Assembly: GCA_016713175.1 (NCBI GenBank)
Contig: JADJPQ010000004.1
Location: forward strand, 1 to 64,000
Source: Planctomycetota bacterium
Lineage (GTDB): Bacteria > Planctomycetota > UBA1135 > UBA2386
Reading direction: 5' to 3'
DNA length: 64,000 nt
The notes beneath the pieces are model-generated. The model did not search any database, was not told the origin of the DNA, and worked only from the letters and a program-made list of their open reading frames with translations. Position numbers and translations under genes: made by a program. The number at the start of each line of letters is the position of its first letter. Positions within the stretch are counted from its first letter, which is position 1. Of this stretch, positions 16,240-23,927 are shown piece after piece.

Positions 16240-17355
16240 ATGTCGCTCCGATGTGGCGCGGTGTTTCTCTTCGTCTTCGCGCCGGCCACGATCGCGCAGA
16301 CGACCCACGTCGTAGGGCCCGGAGGTTTCCAGCAGATCCAGAACGCGATCGCCGTCGCCGCGCCAGGGGACATCATCCTCGTGCCCCCCGGCAATTGGTA
16401 TGGCTTCACGACGTCCATCGGCGTCACCGTGCGAGGAATGGGGGCGGGCGTGATCGTGAACGGCGTCACTGCGACTCTGCAGCCCGGGCAGACGTTGCAC
16501 CTGATCGACCTCGAAATCTGGCCCACCACGGGAGTCACCATTTCCGGCGGGGGCGCCGACCTCGATCGCTGCACGATCGACACCTGCACCGTGAGCTCGA
16601 GTGACGTGAGCTTGCAGTCCTGCGTCGTGAACGGATACACGTTCTTCGGCCTCGGTAAGCAAGCCCTGGATGCGACCAACGCGAGCCTGACGGCGATCGA
16701 CTCCGAATTCACCGGGGGGCGGGGCAACGCACAGGCAGGCTGGTCCTCTTCGCACGGCATCCGGCTGCAGGGCTCCGTACTCCGGGGGAGCCGCCTTGTC
16801 GTCCGCGGTGGCGAAGGCCAAGGCTCGAGCAGCATCGGCCCAAAACCAGCGCTGCTCGCGACGAACAGCGCGGTGTGGATCAGCGACAGTACGCTGATTG
16901 GTGGCGCCGTTCCCGGTGGCCCCCCGACGGCGTGCCCGGTGGTCGTCCAGGGGGCAGTGAGTGGCCGCCTCACGCGCAGTTCCCTGACCCCGAACTGCGC
17001 GTCCTCGTTTCCGACGAGCGGTCCGTTGCTCGGCATGCACCGGCCGTCACCGTTGCAGAGTCCAGGCCCGTTCACTCTCGAGTTCCAGACCGAACCGAAT
17101 GCCCTCGTCGGAGTCTACTTCGCGGCAGGCCTCGGCCGGCTGTCCATTCCCGGCATCGAGCAGGCGATCCTGCTTGACGCCGCCACGGCCTCCCCCCTCG
17201 ATATCTTGGTCGCGGATACGGCCGGTGCTGTCGTGGGCACCTGGAACGTACCTGCAGGGTTCGGCAATGCGAAACTGTGGCTCCAGGCAATCGGGACGGC
17301 CGCACCGGGCTTCTTGCTCCAGGCGAGCCCTGTCGGCGGTGGCGTGGTGCGCTGA
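16240..17355 (+). CDS. Secreted right-handed beta-helix-like protein (371 aa)
   Basis: The ATG at 16240 begins a signal peptide (MSLRCGAVFLFVFAPATIAQ). The mature start HVVGPGGFQQIQNAIAVAAP with GDIILVPPGNW is the typical opening of a pectate-lyase-like beta-helix. Short turns with repeated strands follow (GVTISGGGADLDRCTI, VSLQSCVVNGYTF, LTAIDSEFTGG). The last 120 residues form a planctomycete-type C-terminal beta domain. No catalytic residues of a known lyase can be assigned. Same architecture as the gene at 6378-7538. It stands isolated between IS91 debris on both sides, so its own promoter just upstream is likely. Confidence 0.75.
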   Translation: MSLRCGAVFLFVFAPATIAQTTHVVGPGGFQQIQNAIAVAAPGDIILVPPGNWYGFTTSIGVTVRGMGAGVIVNGVTATLQPGQTLHLIDLEIWPTTGVTISGGGADLDRCTIDTCTVSSSDVSLQSCVVNGYTFFGLGKQALDATNASLTAIDSEFTGGRGNAQAGWSSSHGIRLQGSVLRGSRLVVRGGEGQGSSSIGPKPALLATNSAVWISDSTLIGGAVPGGPPTACPVVVQGAVSGRLTRSSLTPNCASSFPTSGPLLGMHRPSPLQSPGPFTLEFQTEPNALVGVYFAAGLGRLSIPGIEQAILLDAATASPLDILVADTAGAVVGTWNVPAGFGNAKLWLQAIGTAAPGFLLQASPVGGGVVR

Positions 17356-17441
17356 TACCGGACCAAGTCCCTTCCAGATCGACTCAGATCCTGAGAGAAC
17401 GGGGTACCGACTCAGGGTCTTCCTTCGGATGGCCTTCGCAG

Positions 17442-17684
17442 TCACTGTCGCAGCCTCGACGTTCGGCACGCAGCGGGGTACAGGTGAATCAAGGCAGCGT
17501 CTCGAACCTCTCGGAACCTACCGGGCTGCCGATTGATCCACATGGCACCGTCCCATTGCCAGGTGTCATCGAGCAGCGCCGTCGCGAAGGCGCCGCCGAA
17601 CAGCACGATCCACGCGCGTTCCGGTACGACCTCGACGGGCCGCGCGGATCTCGGCGCAGCGATCCCGGCCTCGACCAATGTCAT
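17442..17684 (-). pseudogene. Kelch-like repeat fragment
   Basis: Leftward reading with AWIVLFGGAFATALLDDTWQ followed by WDGAMW. This is one kelch-type repeat (FGG...DTWxWDGxxW) as found in long secreted planctomycete proteins. The surrounding sequence has no start, no signal peptide and no further repeat, so only a remnant is left. Between it and the stop at 17355 nothing is recognisable. Confidence 0.4.
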
Positions 17685-17799
17685 CGCTCTCTCGGTGCTG
17701 CTGCAGTGGGTCGTCGCTTCCCCGGTTACGCCAGGGTGTTACGTGTTCGGGGCCGACCTCAGCCCGGCCCTTCAAGCCACGATTCAGTGAGGAACGAGT

Positions 17800-18296
17800 C
17801 CCAAGGACCTTCCGCGACTTCGTCGGAGTCCTGTTCGCGACCCTGCTGCTGACGCCAGCGAGCGGGACTCAGGCGCCGACTCCCGTGCCAACCAGCGCAG
17901 CGTTGGCTTCGCTGCGACAATCTGTCGGTCTGACCCGAGAAGGCGCAGTCGTCACGGCCTCGGCGTGGGACTATCAGGCCGAATCTACGAATTCTGGCAT
18001 GCGTTTCGTGCCCGCACTCGGCGGGCGCGCGCCGGCCACACAGCATTTGACTCTCGCTCCAATCGCGGTCGGGAGGGTTCACGGCGATGAGGCAGCTTTC
18101 GGGTTCAGGACCTGACGCCGTACCCGCAACGATCGACCGTTCGTGTGTGCGCAGACAGCACGCGCCGGATCTGGTGGAACTCCAGGACGCTACGCCGGTT
18201 GGTGTCCAGGTCAGTTGGCGCTTCGACACGCCGTTGCCAGGAAGCGGTGACCTGATCGTGCGCTACCGGCTCGACCCGTCGCTGCCGCTCGCGGGG
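17800..18296 (+). pseudogene. Fourth copy of secreted family A, frameshifted and cut by an IS91 end
   Basis: Rightward remnant. FVGVLFATLLLTPASGTQAP is a signal peptide, and GMRFVPALGGRAPATQHLTL matches the family opening. A frame change follows, then VSWRFDTPLPGSGDLIVRYR and LDPSLPLAG match GQGDLVVRYAVDTTLPFAG of the gene at 992-3208. The homology stops at 18296, where the IS91-end repeat begins. About 500 residues of the family are missing, so insertion of the element removed or separated the rest. Confidence 0.65.
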
Positions 18297-18333
18297 ATAA
18301 GTGAAACAACGGGGGTTTTCGCCGAACAGGTGG
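18297..18333. repeat. IS91-end repeat, copy 2
   Basis: AAGTGAAACAACGGGGGTTT and the following CGCC match copies at 16036 and 26083 before diverging. It lies about 150 bp beyond the stop of the transposase C-terminus, the place expected for the ori-side end of an IS91 element. Confidence 0.6.
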
Positions 18334-18487
18334 TGGAGCGAAGGCGGTCGGTGCGGCGACCCCGGCGGTTGGCGGCGGGGCAGTGGTCCCTGAAGTCGGG
18401 ACAAATGCCCTGGACCTGGCGCGGCGTACAGAGCGCCACCGCTGGGCGGCGTTCATGGCCGCGCCAAGACCGTGAACCAGGGTCCGT

Positions 18488-18664
18488 TCAGGATCGGACG
18501 AAGTACACCGAGCGTCGTGGCGGCGGCCTTGCCGGCGCGAGTGCCGGCGGCTCGGCCGGCAGGCCAAGGTGGTGGAGGATCCTCTGGATGGCGAACTGGT
18601 CGCTGACGAACGTCAGCAGGCGACGCTGGCCGCCGCAGTAGCCGCAGCGCCGGGCATCGGCGAG
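18488..18664 (-). pseudogene. IS91-family transposase, C-terminal part
   Basis: Reads LADARRCGYCGGQRRLLTFV, then FAIQRILHHLGLPAEPPALA and a stop at 18488. The C-x-x-C zinc motif followed by an AIxRILxHLGLPxEPP segment is the standard C-terminus of this transposase type. Joined to the piece ending at 21997, the frame continues exactly (GTG TTC then CTC GCC), giving a 543-residue protein. The break is therefore an insertion, not decay. Confidence 0.75.
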
Positions 18665-18677
18665 GAACGATCATCTC

Positions 18678-20737
18678 TCATGATGCATCTCTCGCAGTGG
18701 ATGTGTCGGGTTGATCGGTAGACGGATGGCGGGAGTCCTTTCGAAGTGAGTCCGGCGGCCAGTACAGCCAGTCGCCGCGGTCGGAACAGATGCGGCCTTT
18801 GACCAGGCCGGCGCGTCGACGATCGCCGAGCGTTGTGCGACTGATGCCGAGCATGGCGCAGGCCGTCTTCGGGGAGAGCCAGCCCGCATCGAGCATGCGC
18901 TGCTTCAGGCTCTTGAACTTGGTCGAGAAGCGGACCCACTGGACGTTCGACGTCGTGAACGCGTCGCCGGCACCGGTGCGCCGGCCGCGCTGGTTGAGGA
19001 TGTTGGCGACCTGGGCGTTGGTGTATTCGCCGAGGAGTTCATCGATCTCGCTTCGGACGGCTTTCGTGGGTGGCCCGGCGCTGTTGCGCGGTCAGAGGGC
19101 GCGGCAGGGTCAAGGTGGTGGTGGCACCCCACGGAAGCGAACGGCAGCGGTGACCTGCTGCTGCTTGATCAACGTGACATCCTCGATGACGAGCGCGAGC
19201 ATCCGTTTGCGCTCTGCGCACGGCGTGTCAGGGTTGGACCATACGGCAGGGAAGTCGGTGGCGAGGTCGAGAACGCGTTTGCGTTCCTGCTGGTCGACCA
19301 GGATGGGGTCGGCGGTGCGTTGCCGCTGGTACTCCTGTTTCGCCGCCGCCAGGGTGCGCAGCCTGGTGTTCCACTCTGCCTCCAGGGAGTCGGCGACGAG
19401 TCTGTTGGCGGCGTCGACCTGTATGCCTGGAGTCGCGCGTGATCCGCCTCGTACTGGGCGCGCTCGACGTGTTGGTGGCGAAGCCGATCGGCTTCGTCGA
19501 CGCGAGCAGCGAGTTCGTCCTGGATGGCGAGCGTGAGCTCGAGGGCCATGGGGGTGATGGTCTCGACCAGCAGTTTGCCGATCGCGGCATCGATCTCGGT
19601 ACCGAGCATGCTCTGGCAGGAGGGGGCGCCGAACAGTCTGCTACGACCGTAGCAGACGTAGTTTGGGATGCGCTCGCCATTGCGTCGGACATTGTAGTGG
19701 ATGTGCATCCGGCTGCCGCAGAGACCACAGACAGCCACGCCCTGCAGGAGGGCCGAGCCTTCTCGTGGCGCTGATCGCTCCCAGCCGAGCATCTTGGCGC
19801 TCGCCGCCAGTCTTGCTTCGATCATCTCGTGCTCAGTCCAGGCAATGTAGGACGGATGGGCATCGCGAATCAGTGCGATCCACTGGCTTGGCGGTTGACG
19901 CTCGTTGCAAGTGCGACCGTCAGGCTGTTTGCGCGAGCGACATCTGCCGAACACGTAGGCACCCGCGTACCACGGATTGTGCAGCAGGTGAGCAGCTCGA
20001 CCCACGTACAGCGGTCCCCAGGCGACTTCACCCTTGTGTGGCCCGGCAGCGAGGCGCGTTGGGACCAGCAGCGACTGCAGACGAAAGTGTTTGACCGTGG
20101 CGCTCACCGAACCGGTACGGCGGAAGGTGTCGAACAGCAGGCGTACGGTGTCCTGGACCTGCGTGTCGGGATCGAGGACCACGCGACCACTGGAGTCACG
20201 GACATAGCCGATGGGCAAGCGGAACCGCAGCTCGCCGCGACGAGCCTTGTTGATGATGCCGCCGCGCAAGCGCGATCGGAGTACGTGCAACTCGGCCTCA
20301 CTCATCGTGCCCTTGAGTCCGAGCAGCAGCCGATCGTTGAAGTGCGCGGGGTCGTAGATGCCGTCCTCGTCGAGGATGAGGGTGTCGGTCAGCGCGCAGA
20401 TCTCGAGCAACTGATGCCAATCGGACGAGTTGCGTGCCAGCCGCGACACCTCCAGCCCGAGCACGATGCCAACGCGTCGCAGGCCGACGTCGGCGACGAG
20501 TCTCTGGAAGCCTTCCCGGTCGACGGCCGAAGCGCCGGACTGTCCGAGATCGGAATCGATGACGATGACGCGGTCGTCGGGCCAACCAAGGGCGACGGCA
20601 CGCTGGCGCAGCGCGTATTGGCGCTGGGTGCTCTCAACGTTGTCGACGACCTGCTGCAGTGTCGACTGGCGCACGTAGAGGTATGCATCGCGCCGTAGGT
20701 GGCACGCGGCGACTTTCTGATTCTGCTCGGCGCTCAT
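18678..20737 (-). pseudogene. Large serine recombinase, decayed
   Basis: The first 440 residues are intact. DAYLYVRQSTLQQVVDNVES has the catalytic Ser in the resolvase domain, and IVLGLEVSRLARNSSDWHQL and GLKGTMSEAELHVLRSRLRG follow. A recombinase domain and a zinc ribbon (CGLCGSRMHIHYN...CYG) come next. Near 19425 the frame is lost and continues as VDAANRLVADSLEAEWNTRL. Further shifts near 19128 and 19068 lead to EIDELLGEYTNAQVANIL and the final LDAGWLSPKTACAMLGISRT. Three indels thus separate four blocks of the C-terminal half. The enzyme would have integrated or excised the unit; it is probably inactive now. Its ATG overlaps the stop of the upstream gene (ATGA). Confidence 0.75.
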
Positions 20738-21504
20738 CGGTTCAGGCTCCTTCGGGTTGCCAAGGCCATGCTGGTGAGTCCGCGCACGAGGCCGGCGCGA
20801 ACCGCATCGGAGACCACTGGTGCGGCGGTCGCGCCGGACACCGCTGCGGTGGTCGACGGTGCGTATGTGGCGACGCGGATCGAGCAGCGGATGAGCCAGG
20901 CCGCGATGCCCTCGCGGATCGCCAGCAGCACATCGAACGGTCTGCCCGAGGACGATGGTCCGGACAGCACGTGGGCGCGCAGTTGTTCGTACGCTGCGAT
21001 CGCGCTGCCGCTGGTGGAACGTGTGGGGCCAGAAGGAGTCAGGGAGTTTTTTTCCGCGCGCGCGATGGCGCGTTCGACGCTGCGGGGATGCACCTGGAGC
21101 CCGAATTGCTTCTTGATCCGTTGCGCCAACTCGGCGGCGCTCAGCGATTCGTCGGCTGCTCGAGTCCGGTGCAGGAAGTCCATCACTTCGACGCTCAGCT
21201 TGTGCGCGCGGCGTGGTCCCGGGCGCTTTGGCACCAACGCCGGTATGCCACCTGCCTGCAACGCCGACTGTGCTGCGTAGAACGTCGGGCGGGAGAAGCC
21301 GAAGGCGGCGGCGCTGTGGCTGACGGGCTGGCCGTCCACGCTCACCCGCCGCACCATCTCGTACTTCACCTGGACGAGATCGCGAGGGTCGAAGAAGTCC
21401 GAGCCAGCGAACATCGGGTCGGCGACGCTCTCCGGATGCGGGTTGAGGCTGGCATGGGATCGAAGTGCTGCGACCTTCGGGTCTGGTGGTTTGCGGTTGG
21501 CCAT
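20734..21504 (-). CDS. Helix-turn-helix protein of the recombinase unit
   Basis: A 256-residue protein from the ATG at 21504 (MANRKPPDPKVAALRSH). HPESVADPMFAGSDFFDPRD, VKYEMVRRV and AAFGFSRPTFYAAQSALQAG (helix-turn-helix) are followed by LVPKRPGPRRAHKLS and HPRSVERAIARAEK, a second helix-turn-helix. This arrangement is typical of transposase-like or regulatory proteins found directly upstream of large serine recombinases. The stop overlaps the recombinase start by 4 bp, so they are translationally coupled. DNA upstream (about 21515-21700) is clearly richer in A/T than the rest of the window and probably holds the promoter. Confidence 0.7.
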   Translation of the reverse strand: MANRKPPDPKVAALRSHASLNPHPESVADPMFAGSDFFDPRDLVQVKYEMVRRVSVDGQPVSHSAAAFGFSRPTFYAAQSALQAGGIPALVPKRPGPRRAHKLSVEVMDFLHRTRAADESLSAAELAQRIKKQFGLQVHPRSVERAIARAEKNSLTPSGPTRSTSGSAIAAYEQLRAHVLSGPSSSGRPFDVLLAIREGIAAWLIRCSIRVATYAPSTTAAVSGATAAPVVSDAVRAGLVRGLTSMALATRRSLNR

Positions 21505-21704
21505 GCGGTTCGTGTGTAGTGGCAATTATGCCCAATAAGATCCGACAAGCAACAGGAATCCATGTCTCCGAAGCCAGAAAACACAGCGAAACAAGCAGAA
21601 TACCTGCCGGGTCACGCATGCGCTCTGGTGTCCTACACGGCGTAATGGCGTTTACAAAAACGGCAAAATCATCGTTACACCCACGCGCACCCCGCGCCCG
21701 TAGG

Positions 21705-21962
21705 TCATGAACGGAGCCTCGCAACCAAGGCGACCAACGCGACCAGATCGTCGCCCCGGAACGGTGTTCTGCCCCTCGCCATCGTCACGAACGGATCCTC
21801 GGGAATCACGTTCGTCCAATGCGCGGGCATCGACGTCAGGTGGCCGTGGTGATCCCGGTAGAAGACCCGGTCACCACCCCAGTGGCTCCGGCGGCGGACG
21901 AAGTCGAGTTCCTGCCGGTACAGAGGATGGAACGGATGCGTCACGCGGACGGATCCAGTCAC
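21705..21962 (-). CDS. DUF5372 family protein
   Basis: An 85-residue protein containing VRVTHPFHPLYRQELDFVRR, HWGGDRVFYRDHHGHL and GRTPFRGDDLVALVALVARL. The THPFHPLxGxxFExxxRR opening and WGxxRVxYxD core define DUF5372, a family of unknown function that accompanies serine recombinases and IS-like units. It is the first gene of the inserted unit, 35 bp from the junction with the IS91 transposase. It appears intact. Confidence 0.75.
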   Translation of the reverse strand: MTGSVRVTHPFHPLYRQELDFVRRRSHWGGDRVFYRDHHGHLTSMPAHWTNVIPEDPFVTMARGRTPFRGDDLVALVALVARLRS

Positions 21963-21996
21963 TTCTGCTGGGCAGGATGCAGTTGCTACGGCGGGT

Positions 21997-23451
21997 GAAC
22001 ACGCGCTTCAAGAGTTCCGCCCAGAAGTAGTACCGACGCCGGCGTGGTCGCTTTCTCGGGGCGTGGGGGATGGCGCGGAAGTTCGGCCTGGTAGGAGGGG
22101 GCGGCGAGTTCTTGGCGGGTTGCTGCTCGACGGCGGACCCAACCGTCCCAACCGTGCTCTCTGGTTGCAGTTCGGGTGCAGGCGTGAGATCCGCGGCCTG
22201 GTGCGCACACCGCGGCGGCGCGATGGCCGCCGTGCCCGCCTCGACGCTGTGGCGCGGCGGTGGCACGACGCGATGGCGCCATGACGCGGCGGGAGCGAAT
22301 ACGCCGAAGTAGTGGACCAGTTTCTTGCGCGGACGAGGGACCAAGGCCGCGAGTCGTTCGAGGAAGGTGAGCGGGTCGAGGACGACGCTCATGGAGCCGT
22401 CGCGCCAACGCTTCTTGAAGGCGTAGGAAACGCGACCATCGGGCAGGATCGACAGCCGTTCTGTGGCGATGGGCGGGCGCGCGACGTAGCGGATCAAGTG
22501 CTCGAGGCGATCGGGACGGCCTTGGCGAACGCGCACGGCGGCATGCAAGCTGAAGCCGTCGAAGTCGGCGCACAGGCTGCCCGGACCATGACGGAACTGC
22601 ACGTGCATGGTGCCGCGGCCGGGCCGCGAGTCGGGAGTTCCTGCGTTCGGGCCGAGTGCGGTCCTGCCTTGGACGGCGGCGGCGTGGAGTTGCAGCAGGA
22701 CGTCGGGATCTTGCGCGGCGGCGTCGGCATCGGCGTCGTCGAGTTTGCCGAGCCTGCGCAACTGGCGCAGCACGCGCCGGTGGATGTGGCGGATCGTGCG
22801 CGCGACTTCGGCGTCGGTGAGTTCGTCGGCGTCGTGGAAGTCGGCGCGCGCCTGTCCGGGTGCGCACGTAAACACGCCGTCAGGGACCAGGCTGTGGAAG
22901 TGGAGGTCGACTCGGATCGCCGAGTCGAAGCCTTGGTCGAACACCACGGCGCCGGTGTTGCTGCGGTGCATCCCGCGGCGTCGGGCTTGGCGCAGATAGG
23001 TGTTCGACACGGCACGCACGAACACCGAACGGACGGTGCGGCAAGCCTGTGGGTCGTAGGCGCACAGCAGTCGGATGCGGTGGGGGAGCGACAGCACCCA
23101 TTGCCGCACCGGGACGTCGGGCAGCACTTCGTCGATCAGGAACGCGGCGCAGTCGGCCATGCGGCGGCCGCAGCAGGACGGGCAGAAGCCGCGGCGTTTG
23201 CAGGCGAAGGCGACCAGTTCGTCCTTGCCGCACGCATCGCAATGCACGCGACAGAAGCCGCGGGCGAGGATGCCGCAAGCGAGGAAGCCGCGGAGTTCGC
23301 GCTCGACGAAGGTGGGGAGTGTCGCGTGTCGGGTGTCGGCCGCCGGGGCGGCAGCGACGCGGGCACAGAACGTCTGCAGGTGTTGCTGGACGATCTGGTA
23401 CAGCGCGGTCGTTTCCGGTTGGCGGCGAACCCGTTCGGTTGTGGTTCGCAC
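21997..23451 (-). pseudogene. IS91-family transposase, N-terminal 485 codons (split gene)
   Basis: Starts at 23451 (MRTTTERVRRQPETTALYQI). It has the N-terminal zinc-binding region (CRVHCDACGKDEL, GFCPSCCGRRMADC), then RVDLHFHSLVPDGVF with the HUH histidines. RYVARPPIATERLS has the likely nucleophilic Tyr, and FKKRWRDGSMSVVLDPLTFL and GVFAPAASWRHRVVPPP follow. It would nick and transfer one DNA strand in rolling-circle transposition. The frame is intact to YYFWAELLKRVF, where the 3.3-kb unit begins; the remaining 58 codons are at 18488-18664. As it stands the reading frame runs on into foreign sequence to 21871. Confidence 0.8.
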
Positions 23452-23473
23452 ACCGAGTCTGTGCTCCGCAAAC
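23415..23473. repeat. IS91 5'-end repeat, shared with 29922-29980
   Basis: 59 bp covering the first codons of the transposase and the adjoining end of the element, ending CTGTGCTCCGCAAAC. The copy at 29922-29980 differs at one position. Beyond it both loci continue into the same pyruvate carboxylase upstream DNA, after 123 extra bp at this locus. Confidence 0.75.
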
Positions 23474-23596
23474 CGCAGCGGTGACGGTCAGGGCGCGCTT
23501 TTCCCGGTCGGGTGGCTGCCAGCACGCCTCCAGCAGACCGCAGTGTTCCCGAACTGGACTTCCGCGTGCCGGGGCCCGGTGCCTCCGAGCCGCCAG

Positions 23597-23780
23597 GCCG
23601 CCAAGCCCATCGCCGACCGGCGCGGATCCGCGAGGCCCAGGCTTCACTCCAAGCGCCAAGACTGCCGAATCATGCAACAGCGGCCGCCGTGACCGCTGCT
23701 CGTCCCGCCGCACCGTCCGCCTCCTGCCCCAGGCCGCCCCGATGGAGATCCTCGAGTTCCACAAGATCCTCTGTGCGAAC
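23597..23780 (+). repeat. Copy of the pyruvate carboxylase 5' region
   Basis: About 184 bp matching 29981-30186 (which has roughly 20 extra bp). It contains the 5' flank and the first 13 codons of the carboxylase gene (MEILEFHKILCAN). Similarity ends two bases after GAAC (23777-23780). It sits on the terminus side of the IS91 element, as expected for DNA picked up by read-through. Confidence 0.75.
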
Positions 23781-23927
23781 CGGCACGGAACGCATAGGCA
23801 ATGCGTTCGAGACGATCGGGATGGATCGCCGTCGGAGGCCCTTGTCAGGCAGGCGATCGAGCGAGAAGCTCGGCCCTGCGGTCTGCCTCGTCGCCAGCGC
23901 CGCGCGATCCTCCGAGGTTCTCCATGA
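23742..23927 (+). pseudogene. Truncated pyruvate carboxylase start fused to local DNA
   Basis: ATG at 23742 with MEILEFHKILCANR from the carboxylase, then 47 unrelated residues to a TGA at 23925-23927. The stop overlaps the ATG of the following secreted-protein gene (ATGA). It has no function as an enzyme, but could serve as a translated leader for that gene. Whether it is expressed cannot be told from sequence. Confidence 0.5.

Larger units (their letters stand above)
18669..21996 (-). mobile_element. Serine-recombinase unit inserted in the IS91 transposase
   Basis: 3,328 bp carrying, leftward, a DUF5372 gene, a helix-turn-helix gene and a large serine recombinase. Both junctions have GAAC (18665-18668 and 21997-22000). 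Removing the unit with one GAAC restores the transposase reading frame. No inverted repeats are seen at the ends. The same three-gene set is known to travel together in other genomes (general knowledge); the mobilising enzyme here is no longer intact. Confidence 0.7.
18297..23473 (-). mobile_element. IS91-family element, interrupted by a 3.3-kb insertion
   Basis: Reading leftward: 5' end near 23473, transposase from 23451, interruption at 21997/18668, transposase C-terminus 18664-18488, then about 150 non-coding bp to the terminal repeat at 18297. The left end cuts a secreted-protein gene. The right side continues into DNA copied from the pyruvate carboxylase locus. IS91 elements move by rolling-circle transposition with an HUH/Y2 transposase and make no target duplications. 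The exact ends are inferred from shared copies at 26083 and 29922. Confidence 0.7.

Noticed and set aside
19400..19440. Programmed frameshift in the recombinase
   Set aside because: No slippery sequence is evident at the site, and two more shifts follow downstream; decay or sequencing error is simpler.
19169..21724. 851-residue continuous frame including the recombinase
   Set aside because: The stretch before 20737 is a shadow of the HTH gene and the last 90 residues are out of frame relative to the family; the real start is 20737.
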